Origin: Flavobacteriales bacterium
GTDB taxonomy: Bacteria > Bacteroidota > Bacteroidia > UBA10329
NCBI GenBank assembly: GCA_021739625.1
Contig: JAIPBJ010000011.1
Coordinates: 1 to 61,631, forward strand
Direction: 5' to 3'
DNA: 61,631 nt
Below are positions 16,771 through 26,538 of this stretch, one piece after another. A model generated the notes under the pieces. It did no database searches and had not been told where the DNA came from. It saw nothing but the letters and a program-made list of their open reading frames with translations. Each line of letters begins with the position of its first letter. Within the stretch, counting starts at the first letter, position 1. Made by a program: the position numbers and the translations under genes.

Positions 16771-19700
16771 TCATCGGTACAGACTGAACTTCCCGAAGTA
16801 GTTGTGCGGTTCGCCCAGCACATCATAGACCCTTATCCTATAGGTGTAAATCCCTTGCGGAACCTGCGTGCCGTGGAAGGAACCGTCCCAGCCATAGCCA
16901 AGTTCATTGGATTCGAACAGCTGCTGATCCCAACGGTTGAAGATGCGCAGATGGTAGTTCTCCACGCTTTCTCCTTCAGGTTTCCATATCTCGTTCACGC
17001 CATCGTTGTTCGGGGTGAATGCCTCTGGGATATAGAGTGTGAATGCTGGATTGACCTTCAGCGTGGTAGAAAGCGTGTCCAAGCAGCCGAACTGTGTGGT
17101 AACGATCTGTGTGACTGTGAATGTGCCGGTGTCGGGATATTCAAATGAGGCGACCATGCCATCGATCTCCGTATAGGGATGGAAGATGAAAAGACTGCCC
17201 GTGACCCCATTGGCGCGGTTGGTAGCTACTGCCTTTGGTGCGAAGATGTTGAACACGTGGGCATTCAGCGAGAAATAGGCCGTTGGCTTGGGATGAGCAA
17301 CGATGTAGGCGTTGCGATTGCGCGAATGCGAACAACCGCTGTGTGTGGTCACCTGAAGGTTAACGTTGTATGTTCCGGCCATGTACGTCAGCGATGGCAG
17401 TGCCGTATTTGAGGTGGCACCATTGCCGAATTGCCAGCTATAGTACAGCGGACTTCCCACGTTATCGGACAGGTCGAGGAACTGGACCCCGAAAGGCTCA
17501 CAGCCTTGATTGGTATCCACAGCGAAATCGGCCACAGGCATCGGGAATACCTCAATGGGTGCAGAGAAGGTGTCGCTCACACAGCCATTGTCGGTGACGA
17601 CCAGCTTCACATCATGAGTGCCGGGCGTGTTGAAGATGAATCCCTGCGGGTTCTGCTGCGTGGATGACCCCGGAAATCCTACGGGGCCGAAATTCCAATA
17701 GAAGGTGGCTGTGGGGCCATAGAATCCGCCTGCATCCAGGCTGAAGGAATTGACATTGAAGCACAGTCCCTGCGGCACTTCAAATTCTGCCGTGGGCTTG
17801 GCATATACGGTCACGAAAACAGTGTCCTTGCTCAGGCATCCCTGCTCGTTGGCGGTGAGGATGAGCGGCATGCTCACAGTAGTATGGCTGCTGTTCACCG
17901 CAATGGTCGATGTCGCTGCGGCATCGGGGTTCGTCACAGCGTTGGCAGGGCTCCAAGAGTAGGTGACACCTGTCTGTGACGGAGAACCGATGTCCACCAT
18001 TTCACCGGGACACACGGCATGGTCCGTTCCAGCATCTACGGGAGGGTTGTCCAATATCTCCACCTGGCGTGTCTCGGTGGTGGAGACGCACCCGCCCCAG
18101 GCCACGGTGAGCACTACATCATAAACACCCGCCTGCTGCCACATCACCGCGATGGGGCCGATGCCATTGCCATTGGTCACCGTGCCTCCGTCAAAGTTCC
18201 ATTGGAACTGGGCCGAGGCATCGGCATTGCCTGTGTAGGTGACGATGATGGGCTTGCCCACGCAGCCATAGGCCGGAACAATGAATTCTGAAGTTGGCGG
18301 AGGAGTGAGGTTCACCTGCACCGCATCGCTGTTCTGGCAGCCGTCATTCCGCGTAACGGTGACAGTGTATTGCGTGTCCTGCGCAGGCGCGCACATCGGG
18401 TTGGCGATGTTCGGGTTCGAGAGCCCAGTGGTCGGACTCCAAGAGTAGCTCACATTGGGCGTGTTGCTCGATGCGTTCAACAGCACACTTCCTCCGATGC
18501 AAACACCGACATCATTGCCTGCGAATGCCGATGGGCCACCGTCCACTCCCACACTCACACTCGCAGTGGCGGGGCTTGAATTACAATTGTCATTGACAGT
18601 GACGGTATAGACAGTTGAAACGGTCGGGGCGGGGGCGATGTCCGGATCCGTGCCCATCCCATTGTCCCACTGATAGGTATAGAGTCCTCCGCCCCCAACG
18701 CCCTGTGCCCAGACAATTGCATTGCCTGTACAGATGGTGGTGTCGTTGCTGGTCTGAATGGTGATGGGCACCAGATCGGCAATGAAGATCTGGAATGTGT
18801 CGGTGGTGCCGCAGGTGGAGTTGATGAACACGAACTCGATGTATTCGTTCTGCTCCGCCACGTTGTCGTTGGGCGCAGTGATTGTGAATGACACGGAACT
18901 CTGACCCGCAGGAATGGTTATCGTGCTGTCGGCATTGAAGATGGTGATGTCATTGTAGTCCACACCGGGGGTGGCCGTTGAGTTCGAGATCCAGATGGGC
19001 ACGTTCATTGCCTGCTGTGTGGGCGGGCCGTTCAAGGTGAGTGTGATGACAGCATTACCGCATCCCTCATAGACGAAATTGTCGCCAGTGGCAGTGCTGG
19101 TCTCCACGCTCACGTTTCCAGTGGTCAGACTGTTCTCCTGAATGAAACAGCCTGAGTCATAGATACCGTCACCACCGTCCGATATCATGAGGCGCAGGGT
19201 GTAGGTCTCTCCGCAGAGAACCTCCGACTCTGCGGTCATGGTCACCGTCAGTCCATCAAAGCTGACCACCTGATCTGCTCCGTTGTCCAGATAGTAGGTC
19301 GCTGTTCCGCATCCTTGGTCATTGACCGAGTTGATGGAGACAGGTGTGTTAGTGCCCGGAATCAGCGCGATATTGGTCTGTGGCATCGGCACCGATACTC
19401 CCGTGATGGTGAAGGCGAACATGTCATTGAAGCCCTGACACACGAATTCAGGATATTCCTCTGAGCCGAATACGTAATTGAACTGGATGAGGTCGGCATT
19501 GGGAACGAAGTCGAATTGCAGTACCACCGCGTCCCAAGATGTCACTCCTGCCTGTGCCTCAAGGAATGGATGGCCCGGTTGTCCGTGGTTGTTTGAAGTG
19601 AATGCTCCGGCATTTCCGGGAATCTGAGTGACAAGACCGCTGGAAAGCACCACCCCGCTTGTCAGTCCGAGATTGGTGGGATTGCCTCCATTGACGAATG

Positions 19701-19878
19701 CCCCCACGGCCTGTGGCGATCCCGTGATGCTCGCATTGCTCACCACCACACCGGCACCCGCAATGATCTCTGCCAACTGCTGCGCGGTCTGCCCTGTGGT
19801 GACAGCGAGCTGCGCCTTCCCTACGAACGGGACTGCCATCGTCATCAATAAAAGGATCGGGGAAAGGAATTTTTTCAA
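16771..19878 (-). CDS. Choice-of-anchor L / PKD protein with T9SS type B sorting domain
   Basis: Large surface protein of 1035 residues. It starts with a signal peptide (MKKFLSPILLLMTMAVPFVG); the start codon is TTG, chosen because a perfect -7 box lies 20 bases upstream and the resulting leader is canonical. Residues 30-250 are a choice-of-anchor L domain (VLSSGLVTQIPGN, FDFVPNADLIQFNYVFGSEEYPEF, RLMISDGGDGIYDSGCF). A Calx-beta-like segment follows (PGVDYNDITIF), then several PKD/Ig-like repeats with GTHDVKLVVTDNGC-type motifs. The last 90 residues are the gliding-motility-associated domain: IPEAFTPNNDGVNEIW, IFNRWDQQLFES, QGIYTYRIRV. Such proteins act as adhesins or matrix components. It is the third gene of a three-gene minus-strand set. 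Confidence 0.92.
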   Translation of the reverse strand: MKKFLSPILLLMTMAVPFVGKAQLAVTTGQTAQQLAEIIAGAGVVVSNASITGSPQAVGAFVNGGNPTNLGLTSGVVLSSGLVTQIPGNAGAFTSNNHGQPGHPFLEAQAGVTSWDAVVLQFDFVPNADLIQFNYVFGSEEYPEFVCQGFNDMFAFTITGVSVPMPQTNIALIPGTNTPVSINSVNDQGCGTATYYLDNGADQVVSFDGLTVTMTAESEVLCGETYTLRLMISDGGDGIYDSGCFIQENSLTTGNVSVETSTATGDNFVYEGCGNAVITLTLNGPPTQQAMNVPIWISNSTATPGVDYNDITIFNADSTITIPAGQSSVSFTITAPNDNVAEQNEYIEFVFINSTCGTTDTFQIFIADLVPITIQTSNDTTICTGNAIVWAQGVGGGGLYTYQWDNGMGTDPDIAPAPTVSTVYTVTVNDNCNSSPATASVSVGVDGGPSAFAGNDVGVCIGGSVLLNASSNTPNVSYSWSPTTGLSNPNIANPMCAPAQDTQYTVTVTRNDGCQNSDAVQVNLTPPPTSEFIVPAYGCVGKPIIVTYTGNADASAQFQWNFDGGTVTNGNGIGPIAVMWQQAGVYDVVLTVAWGGCVSTTETRQVEILDNPPVDAGTDHAVCPGEMVDIGSPSQTGVTYSWSPANAVTNPDAAATSTIAVNSSHTTVSMPLILTANEQGCLSKDTVFVTVYAKPTAEFEVPQGLCFNVNSFSLDAGGFYGPTATFYWNFGPVGFPGSSTQQNPQGFIFNTPGTHDVKLVVTDNGCVSDTFSAPIEVFPMPVADFAVDTNQGCEPFGVQFLDLSDNVGSPLYYSWQFGNGATSNTALPSLTYMAGTYNVNLQVTTHSGCSHSRNRNAYIVAHPKPTAYFSLNAHVFNIFAPKAVATNRANGVTGSLFIFHPYTEIDGMVASFEYPDTGTFTVTQIVTTQFGCLDTLSTTLKVNPAFTLYIPEAFTPNNDGVNEIWKPEGESVENYHLRIFNRWDQQLFESNELGYGWDGSFHGTQVPQGIYTYRIRVYDVLGEPHNYFGKFSLYR

Positions 19879-19898
19879 AGCGAAGGGCAGAACGGTCG

Positions 19899-19906
19899 CA
19901 AATTTA
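19899..19906 (-). promoter_or_regulatory. -7 promoter element of the 1035-residue surface protein
   Basis: The minus strand reads TAAATTTG, a perfect TAnnTTTG match, 20 bases upstream of the TTG start at 19878. It shows that the gene can be transcribed apart from its upstream neighbour. Confidence 0.55.
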
Positions 19907-19925
19907 ACGAAAGCGTATCGGGTTC

Positions 19926-22094
19926 TTAATGTACCAAGGTGACGCTTCCTATGTATTCAAAGGGTTCTCCTTCTATCGACTGGAATGTGACCCTGTAGGC
20001 ATAGACGCCTTTCACCACTTCCGGGTTGCCTGAGTGCTGCACAGTACCATCCCACCATTCACGGTGATCCTCACTGTAGAACATCTGTTGGCCCCAACGG
20101 TTGAAGACCCACATCCTGTAGTTCTTCACGCCCATGGCGACAGGCCCCCAAGTGTCGTTGCGCGGATTGCCATAAGGGGTGAACGCATTGGGCAGCCAGA
20201 ACCTGAACTCCGGACGGACCCTCAGAAATGCCGTGTCGGTGGCCGTGCAGCCCAGATCGTTCACCAAGTGAAGCACCGGATAGTAGTTGCCTGTGTCGGC
20301 ATAGGTGTACTGAAAATCGCAACCTGCAATGTCAGCCGACAGTGTGTTGCCATCGTCCGGATCAATGTCGCACAGCACGGCATTGACAGAAGAACCATTG
20401 AATGAGAAATAGGGGTTGAAGATGCTCTGTGTGTCGGGTTCCACGGTCAGTTCTCCCGATGGTACGGGATGAACTGTCACATCCAACGGGGCCGACACTG
20501 AAACAGTGTCGATGCAGCCGCTTGTTGTCCAGACCGTGAGGGTGATGTCATAGCTCCCTGTCTCCGTGAAAACGAAGGTGGGGCCGGCCACGAATGAAGT
20601 TTCGCCATTCCCGAAATCCCAAAGGCGCTGATGGCCTGTGGCGGAATATGATTGGTCTGTGAATTGAACGGCCAACGGTGGGCAACCGATGTGCGGTCCC
20701 GGGTCGAACAGGGCCTGTGGCCTTGGGTAGGTGCTGATGACCGATTCATCAGAATCGGAGCAGATGGCCTGTGTGATGGTGAGGCTCACCGTGTATTCGC
20801 CTACACCATTGAACACTATGCCCACAGGATCCTGATCGGTGGAGGTGGCCGGTTGGGCATCTTCAAATTCCCAGAGGAATGTTGCCCCCGTGCCGAACTG
20901 GCCATCTGCAGTGAAGTTGAACGCATTGGCATCGGCACACTGCCCGTCCAATGGAGGAATGAGTGCGATGACCGGGTCGTAGATGAGAATAGGCCTTACG
21001 GTGGTGTCGGCACAGGGCAGTCCTGGATTGGCGATGAGGGTCACATTGAACCAGCCGGTGTCGGGGAAGATGTATGTTGGGAAGGTCTCGCTCGAAGGTA
21101 TGTTCTGCACCGAGTCCGCACCGAAATCCCATTCGAAATAGGTGGCGTTGATGCTATTGTTGCCGAAAGTGACCTCTCGTCCTGTGCATGGGTCGTGAAA
21201 TGCTTCTGGAACGGGGATCACTGCGGCCACAAAGCTCATGCAGCTCACTACGTTGAATTGGAAATCGCGTGTGTTCACACTAATGAGCTGTCCGTTGCGG
21301 TATTCCTCGGCACACACCCCGACCACATACTGCCCCTGCTGCATAGGAGTCCCGGTGAGCAGGCCTGTCGATGGGTCGATGCTCAGTGGTGGTGCGGCAT
21401 TCATGGGTGATGCAGATGAATATCCTGCGCCCCAGGTCACAAGTGAGTATGGAGGCGGGGCGGACGGGTTGGGCGCGGGGTCGGCCTGCGAACCACCGAT
21501 GTAAGGTGCGCAGAGCGAGTAAACGATGACATCGCCATCGGGGTCGGTGGCCGAGTGGTCGAATATCAACGGGTCGCCAGCGCAGAGCGCAATGGGAGGG
21601 AAAGCATTGAACCGGGGGTTCGAATTGCACGAATTGAGCGCAGCCTCGGTGATATGAATGTATGAGGTTGCACCTTGCGACCCCGGATTCACCAGATTGA
21701 CAATGGTGCCGTTGCGGCAGCAGCGCTGATAGCCTATGTGATAGCCACCGCTGAGGAATGGGAGTGTGACGGTGGTCTCATAGACCGCCTCTTCCACACA
21801 GATGTTGGGAGGGGCCTGAAGACAGGGATTATTGATGACCACAGGCATCTGCACCGAACCGTTGTGGTAGATCTGAAGGTCGGTGACTATGCCTCCGCTG
21901 CTGTTGAAAACAGTGACATTGGCAGGACTGTCGAATGGCGCCTCGCCTATCAGGCAGTCGCGATAGACCTTGAGCGTGATGCGGTACTGGCTGTTGCCAA
22001 GGCAGGTGTAGAAGATCTCACTGCCCACGATATGCGTGGCCGTTGCCCAGACGGGCAGCAGCAAAACTGCAAAGCATGTGATCAGTTTTTTCAC
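19926..22094 (-). CDS. PKD-domain surface protein with T9SS type B sorting domain
   Basis: Secreted protein of 722 residues starting at a GTG (22094) with a signal peptide (MKKLITCFAVLLLPVWATA). The mature N-terminus THIVGSEIFYTCLGNSQYRI is the opening of a Bacteroidota family often found with choice-of-anchor L proteins. Cys-rich loops and ICVEEAVYETTVTLP follow, then a cadherin-like LSIDPSTGLLTGTP segment and at least three PKD repeats (FEWDFG, FLWEFED, RLWDFGNGETSF). The C-terminus is the type B gliding domain (LPNAFTPYGNPRNDTW, VFNRWGQQMFYS, KGVYAYRVTF). It lies 10 bp after the next upstream gene, so those two are surely co-transcribed. Confidence 0.9.
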   Translation of the reverse strand: MKKLITCFAVLLLPVWATATHIVGSEIFYTCLGNSQYRITLKVYRDCLIGEAPFDSPANVTVFNSSGGIVTDLQIYHNGSVQMPVVINNPCLQAPPNICVEEAVYETTVTLPFLSGGYHIGYQRCCRNGTIVNLVNPGSQGATSYIHITEAALNSCNSNPRFNAFPPIALCAGDPLIFDHSATDPDGDVIVYSLCAPYIGGSQADPAPNPSAPPPYSLVTWGAGYSSASPMNAAPPLSIDPSTGLLTGTPMQQGQYVVGVCAEEYRNGQLISVNTRDFQFNVVSCMSFVAAVIPVPEAFHDPCTGREVTFGNNSINATYFEWDFGADSVQNIPSSETFPTYIFPDTGWFNVTLIANPGLPCADTTVRPILIYDPVIALIPPLDGQCADANAFNFTADGQFGTGATFLWEFEDAQPATSTDQDPVGIVFNGVGEYTVSLTITQAICSDSDESVISTYPRPQALFDPGPHIGCPPLAVQFTDQSYSATGHQRLWDFGNGETSFVAGPTFVFTETGSYDITLTVWTTSGCIDTVSVSAPLDVTVHPVPSGELTVEPDTQSIFNPYFSFNGSSVNAVLCDIDPDDGNTLSADIAGCDFQYTYADTGNYYPVLHLVNDLGCTATDTAFLRVRPEFRFWLPNAFTPYGNPRNDTWGPVAMGVKNYRMWVFNRWGQQMFYSEDHREWWDGTVQHSGNPEVVKGVYAYRVTFQSIEGEPFEYIGSVTLVH

Positions 22095-22103
22095 AGTTCC
22101 CCA

Positions 22104-24197
22104 TCAGTCCGGCAATACCATCACAGTCCCCTCCTTCAGCACATTCATCCCTGCGAAAGGGCGCACTTCTATTTTCCAAAGATATAGGCCACGGGGCACC
22201 AATTCTCCATTGAGGGTGCCGTCCCATGCATCGGCATCATAATGCACGCCCCGATGGATCTGCTGTCCCCATCTCGTGTAGATGCTCAGCACATAGCCTT
22301 GGTACGCCTCTCCTGTCATTCCGAAAAGGTCATTGAGGCCATCACCATTGGGAGTGAAACTGCTCGGCACATACACTTGCATGGGCGGATAGGACTTCAC
22401 CTGTATGCTTGAATCGGACTCGCAGCCGTTGACATTCACAGCAGTGAGGGTCACGGTATATTCGCCTTCCTCAGTGTAGGTGTGGCGCACACGCGGCTCA
22501 TTGTCCGATGCTCCGTCCCCGAAATCCCAATGAACCGTCTGTGTGCCTGGCGAGGTATTGGTGAACAGATAGGAGTCCTGACGCTCGTGCTCGGCCGTGA
22601 ACGTGGCCTGAAAATCATCGACACGGATGATGGCCGAGTCTGAAGCTGCGAATCCGCAACTGTCCGTTACCTGCACCCAGACCGGGGTCTCCACCGTTGG
22701 GCTGGCGATATAGCTGGACGTGTTCTCGCCTGAATCCCATTGATAGGTGATGGTGCCTGCCCCGCCCGTGACCACGGCCGTCACTTCCGTATCGCCCCCG
22801 TTGCATATCTGTGCATCGGCCACACTCACTGCCACGGGCACATAGCCGTTCATCGTGACATTGGTGGATGCCGAAGCGGTGAAGCCGCACTGGTCCGCCA
22901 CGGTAACCGTGTAGTTGGTGGTTGTGAGGGGTGATACGGTGATGTTGGTGCCCGTTTCGCCCGGCATGCCGCTCCAAGTGTAGGTGAACGGGGGATAGCC
23001 GCCTGTCACATCGGTCATGATGTTGTAATCCACCGGGCAGAAGAAGCTTGCCGCAGGCGAACTGACCACTGTGGGCCTGAGCGCGTCCAAGATGGTGAAG
23101 CTGACCTCCTGAAGCGGGCCGGTTGCGCAGGGGTTGACATCCAACATGGAGATGGTCACCGATTCAACGTTTTCCGCAACGCCATCCTCCAATATCATAA
23201 TGGTCACATTCACCGTGCCCTGCCCGGCCGCGAAGGTGATGCTGCTGCCGATGCCCGAATAGTCGGCCCCCGGTGTGGCAGTCCCGGTGAGGGAGATGTC
23301 CACGGTGAGCGGATTGTCGAACGGTGCCGAACGTTCGAACGAGAGCGACAGTTGACTGCACCCCTCCACCAGTTCAAGACCTGTGGCCGATGCAGAGAAA
23401 TTGGTGCTCGGCTCCACATTCACGGTCGGGCTGCTGAAACTGCCTGCTTCCAAGAACACCGCGCTGTCATACAGCCCATCGCCCGCATCGGCAATGGCCA
23501 GTTTGATGTGATAGGTTTCGCAGGGTGTGAGGATCGCGATGGCCGTGAACACGGTGGTGAAGCCATTGTACTCGACCGTCTGCCCGGGAGGATTCTCATT
23601 GTCGATGTAATACTGGGCGTTCACATTGGCATTCACGTTGTCGATGGCCACTGGCGTTGCAGTGCCGGGAATCAGGGCGATATTCTGCTCACCGCTGAGG
23701 CCCGGGCCGCTGATGAGGAAGGCGAACACATCGTTCACATCGGCACCCACATAGGTCATATACTCGTTGGATGCGAACTTGTAGCGGAACCTGATGGTGT
23801 CGGACGAAGGCACGAAATCGAATTCGAGAATGGCCGCATCCTTGGTGCCTGCTGGGGAACCCGATATGATCGCAAGGGCGGGGTAGCCCGGCCTATTGAA
23901 ATCCGTTCCCTGATCGCTGAACGGGGTTTCATTGGGACCGACAGCATCGGTGACCAGTCCTGAGGAGAGGATGACCCCATCAGAAAGCCCGATGTTGGAA
24001 TTCGCCCCGTTGAAATAGCCACGTCCCTGAGCATCGCCTGTGAACTGGATGTTGCTCACCTGCACGCCCTGACCGATCAGCACATCCTCGACCAGTTGCT
24101 GTGGGCTCTGCGCGTTGTTCACCACCAGCTGGCCCAGAACGGTTCCGGTGTTCAGAACAACGGTGAGAAGTATGATAGGAAAGGAGCTGCGACCCAT
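22104..24197 (-). CDS. Choice-of-anchor L surface protein with T9SS type B sorting domain
   Basis: First gene of the surface-protein set, 697 residues. The start at 24197 gives a signal peptide (SFPIILLTVVLNTGTVLG) and lies 12 bases after a perfect -7 box; the longer open frame upstream is shadow sequence. Residues 25-260 form a choice-of-anchor L domain (SPQQLVEDVLIGQGVQVSN, LEFDFVPSSDTIRFRYKFAS, AIADAGDGLYDSAVFLEAGS), similar to that of the 1035-residue protein. A Calx-beta-like segment (TATPGADYSGIGSSITF) and PKD/Ig-like repeats follow (HWDFGDGASDNEPRVRHTY). The end is type B: VPSSFTPNGDGLNDLFGM, IYTRWGQQIHRG, RGLYLWKIEV. Cell-surface adhesin role is inferred. Confidence 0.92.
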   Translation of the reverse strand: MGRSSFPIILLTVVLNTGTVLGQLVVNNAQSPQQLVEDVLIGQGVQVSNIQFTGDAQGRGYFNGANSNIGLSDGVILSSGLVTDAVGPNETPFSDQGTDFNRPGYPALAIISGSPAGTKDAAILEFDFVPSSDTIRFRYKFASNEYMTYVGADVNDVFAFLISGPGLSGEQNIALIPGTATPVAIDNVNANVNAQYYIDNENPPGQTVEYNGFTTVFTAIAILTPCETYHIKLAIADAGDGLYDSAVFLEAGSFSSPTVNVEPSTNFSASATGLELVEGCSQLSLSFERSAPFDNPLTVDISLTGTATPGADYSGIGSSITFAAGQGTVNVTIMILEDGVAENVESVTISMLDVNPCATGPLQEVSFTILDALRPTVVSSPAASFFCPVDYNIMTDVTGGYPPFTYTWSGMPGETGTNITVSPLTTTNYTVTVADQCGFTASASTNVTMNGYVPVAVSVADAQICNGGDTEVTAVVTGGAGTITYQWDSGENTSSYIASPTVETPVWVQVTDSCGFAASDSAIIRVDDFQATFTAEHERQDSYLFTNTSPGTQTVHWDFGDGASDNEPRVRHTYTEEGEYTVTLTAVNVNGCESDSSIQVKSYPPMQVYVPSSFTPNGDGLNDLFGMTGEAYQGYVLSIYTRWGQQIHRGVHYDADAWDGTLNGELVPRGLYLWKIEVRPFAGMNVLKEGTVMVLPD

Positions 24198-24208
24198 GGA
24201 GTGGTCTG

Positions 24209-24216
24209 CAAAGCTA
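24209..24216 (-). promoter_or_regulatory. -7 promoter element of the surface-protein operon
   Basis: The minus strand reads TAGCTTTG, a perfect TAnnTTTG match, 11 bases upstream of the ATG at 24197. It faces a divergent -7 box for the M20 peptidase 54 bp away. Confidence 0.6.
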
Positions 24217-24262
24217 CGGAATGGCTTAGCCCGTCCCATTCGCTGTCTCCGAGCGCAAACGC

Positions 24263-24270
24263 TACATTTG
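24263..24270 (+). promoter_or_regulatory. -7 promoter element of the M20 peptidase gene
   Basis: TACATTTG, a perfect TAnnTTTG match, lies 21 bases upstream of the peptidase start codon. Confidence 0.6.
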
Positions 24271-24291
24271 GCGGCCTCAAACAACAAGCGC

Positions 24292-25668
24292 ATGGACATT
24301 GCAAAAGTGAACGGATACATTGATGCCAACAGGGAACGTTTCCTCGCAGAACTTTTCGACCTGCTGCGCAAACCATCGGTGAGTGCCGACCCGGCCTACG
24401 CCAAGGACGTGCATGCAACGGCCGCGTTGCTTGCCACACATCTCACCGGGCTGGGCATCGACAATGTGGAGACCTGCCCGACCAAAGGCTTCCCGATCGT
24501 CTATGGGGAGAAGGTCATCGACCCTTCGCTGCCCACGGTGCTGGTCTATGGCCACTATGATGTGCAGCCTGCCGACCCCATCGACCTGTGGACATCGCCT
24601 CCCTTCGAGCCGGTGATCAAGGACGGGAAGATCTATGCCCGTGGCGCGTGTGACGACAAAGGGCAGATGTTCATGCACGTGAAGGCCGTGGAGCTGATGA
24701 TGCGCACCGAGGGCCTGCCCTGCAATGTCAAGTTCATGATCGAAGGGGAGGAAGAGGTGGGTTCTGACAATCTGGGCGATTTTGTGAAGGCCAACAAGCA
24801 ACGCCTCAAGGCCGATCTGGTGCTCATTTCCGACACGTCCATGCTGGCCAACGATGTGCCATCCATCACGGTGGGCCTGCGCGGTCTGAGCTATCTGCAG
24901 GTGGAAGTGACAGGCCCGAACCGCGACCTCCACAGCGGGGTCTATGGAGGTGCGGTGGCCAATCCCATCAACACGCTCTGCCAGATGGTGGCCTCGCTGC
25001 ACGATGCCGACAAGCGCATCACCATACCGGGCTTCTATGATGGCATCATCCCTGTCACTGCGCAGGAGCGGGCAGAGATGGCCAAGGCGCCCTTCGATGA
25101 GCAGGAATACATGCGCGACCTCGACATGAATGCGGTGGAGGGCGAAGCAGGCTACCTCACCATGGAGCGCTGCACCATCCGCCCCACGCTGGACCTCAAC
25201 GGCATCTGGGGCGGCTACATAGGTGAGGGTGCCAAGACGGTGCTTCCGTCCAAGGCATACGCCAAGCTCTCGTGCCGCCTTGTGCCGGGCCAGCTTCCCG
25301 ACAACATCACCCGTCTTGTGAAGGAGCATCTGGAGCGCATAGCCCCGCCATCGGTGAAAGTGAAGGTGACGCCTCACCATGGCGGCATGCCCTATCTCAC
25401 CCCGACCGATTTCGCGGGCTATCGCGCTGCGCACCGCGCCATGCAGACCACCTTCGGCAAGGCCCCGTTGCCTGCCCGTGGGGGTGGCAGCATCCCTATC
25501 GTGGCGTTGTTCGAGGAGGAGCTGGGCCTCAAGTCGGTGCTCATGGGCTTCGGTCTTGACAGCGATGCCATCCACTCGCCCAACGAGCACTATGGGGTGT
25601 TCAACTACCTCAAGGGCATCGAGACCATCCCGTTCTTCTACCAGTATCTGGTGGAGGAGTTGGGGTGA
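24292..25668 (+). CDS. M20-family dipeptidase
   Basis: Cytoplasmic di-zinc metallopeptidase of 458 residues, probably hydrolysing dipeptides. Metal-binding motifs are complete: LVYGHYDVQP with His and Asp, GACDDKGQ with the bridging Asp, EGEEEVGS with the catalytic and ligand Glu residues, and a C-terminal DAIHSPNE His. The dimerisation (lid) domain includes DLHSGVYGG. The start at 24292 follows a TACATTTG promoter and matches the family N-terminus; the open frame upstream runs through the divergent promoter region. No signal peptide. It is monocistronic. Confidence 0.93.
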   Translation: MDIAKVNGYIDANRERFLAELFDLLRKPSVSADPAYAKDVHATAALLATHLTGLGIDNVETCPTKGFPIVYGEKVIDPSLPTVLVYGHYDVQPADPIDLWTSPPFEPVIKDGKIYARGACDDKGQMFMHVKAVELMMRTEGLPCNVKFMIEGEEEVGSDNLGDFVKANKQRLKADLVLISDTSMLANDVPSITVGLRGLSYLQVEVTGPNRDLHSGVYGGAVANPINTLCQMVASLHDADKRITIPGFYDGIIPVTAQERAEMAKAPFDEQEYMRDLDMNAVEGEAGYLTMERCTIRPTLDLNGIWGGYIGEGAKTVLPSKAYAKLSCRLVPGQLPDNITRLVKEHLERIAPPSVKVKVTPHHGGMPYLTPTDFAGYRAAHRAMQTTFGKAPLPARGGGSIPIVALFEEELGLKSVLMGFGLDSDAIHSPNEHYGVFNYLKGIETIPFFYQYLVEELG

Positions 25669-25851
25669 ATGGGCCAAGGTATCCCGTGAACCTTCTCTGA
25701 GCTGCGTCCACAGCATGGGAGCGCCTCTGCCGCGCGGCATCTGAGCCGCGATGGGGGCGGTGTGCCGGGACGCATGGCACCGCACAGGCGGGTTTCTTTT
25801 TCGGTGGCTGGCTTTGCGATTGAGATGGGCAGCCTGTCTGTGCGTGCAGAC

Positions 25852-26103
25852 GCTGGAACTAAGGATTGTATAGGTCTTACTAAGGAGAACAGGGGTCTTT
25901 AGAAGGAGAACAGGGGTCTTACTAAAGAGAGCATGGGTCTTTAGAAGGAGAACTGGGGTCTTTAGAAGGAGAGCAAGGGTATTTAGAAGGATAGAAGGGG
26001 TCTTTAGAAGGAGAGCAGGGGTCTTGGGAAGGAGATCATGGGTCTTGGCATGGAGAGTATGGGTCTTAGCATGGAGAGCAGGGGTCTTGGCAAGGATAAC
26101 TGG
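25852..26103. repeat. Tandem array, 11-12 copies of a second 21-bp unit
   Basis: Eleven copies of exactly 21 bp start at 25873, each with GGTCTT (one GGTATT) at its head and mostly GGTCTTTAGAAGGAGARCAG in full form; a degenerate copy precedes them (25852-25872). The first three copies alternate ACTAAGGAG and TAGAAGGAG, the last four share GGCATGGAG or GGGAAGGAG. There are no spacers, no unit resembles the array at 12913, but the period is the same. The 183 bp between the peptidase stop and the array hold no gene that I can see. Confidence 0.95.
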
Positions 26104-26250
26104 CGAGTCGGAAAACGGGTGTGTGACGCAGGAAAGCAAGACCGAGGGAATGAAATGGGCTGATATGGCAAGTTGATATTCGATAATCCCGTTTGAAAAT
26201 GGAGAATATAGAATGACAGGGACGAGAAACCTATTTATATATGAGTTCTG

Positions 26251-26258
26251 TATGTTTG
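26251..26258 (+). promoter_or_regulatory. -7 promoter element of the small unknown gene
   Basis: TATGTTTG, a perfect TAnnTTTG match, lies 31 bases upstream of the ATG at 26290 and 147 bp after the last 21-bp repeat. Confidence 0.55.
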
Positions 26259-26289
26259 CACTGATATTTTGACGTGAACAATAGATGGT

Positions 26290-26538
26290 ATGAGACGGAT
26301 AAGCAAAAAGGAGGCTGAAAAGCTGAAGACACAGATGGGTGGAAAGCGTTCGCGGGTGCGGGCGGAGATTGAATTTTTGGAGGTGGGGGATATCATGCTG
26401 CTTGAGCGCCAGGATTGGACCCAGACGACACACGCGCCAACGCGGATTGTGCAACAGGTGGAGATTGCGTTGAAGAGGAAGTACACCTGCGAACGGCTGA
26501 TCGATAGTACAGGGTGGGTGATTGAGCGGAAGGAGTAG
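26290..26538 (+). CDS. Small unknown protein, paralogue of the one at 60800
   Basis: An 82-residue basic protein that I do not recognise. It aligns with the 81-residue product at 60800-61045 over its whole length with one single-residue gap and about 20 identities: EA..L near residue 8, L.VG(D/E) at 30-34, DW at 42-43, T at 47, LKR around 61, R....D..GW...R at the end. No signal peptide, membrane segment or Cys pair. A good promoter supports it being a real gene. It lies downstream of a 21-bp repeat array and upstream of TAGAGACG palindromes, exactly as its paralogue does. The basic, compact character would suit nucleic-acid binding, but that is inference. Confidence 0.7.
   Translation: MRRISKKEAEKLKTQMGGKRSRVRAEIEFLEVGDIMLLERQDWTQTTHAPTRIVQQVEIALKRKYTCERLIDSTGWVIERKE

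Noticed and set aside
21600-21640. tRNA-like GGTTCGA word
   Set aside because: It lies within a clear surface-protein gene and has no cloverleaf around it; no tRNA found in the window.
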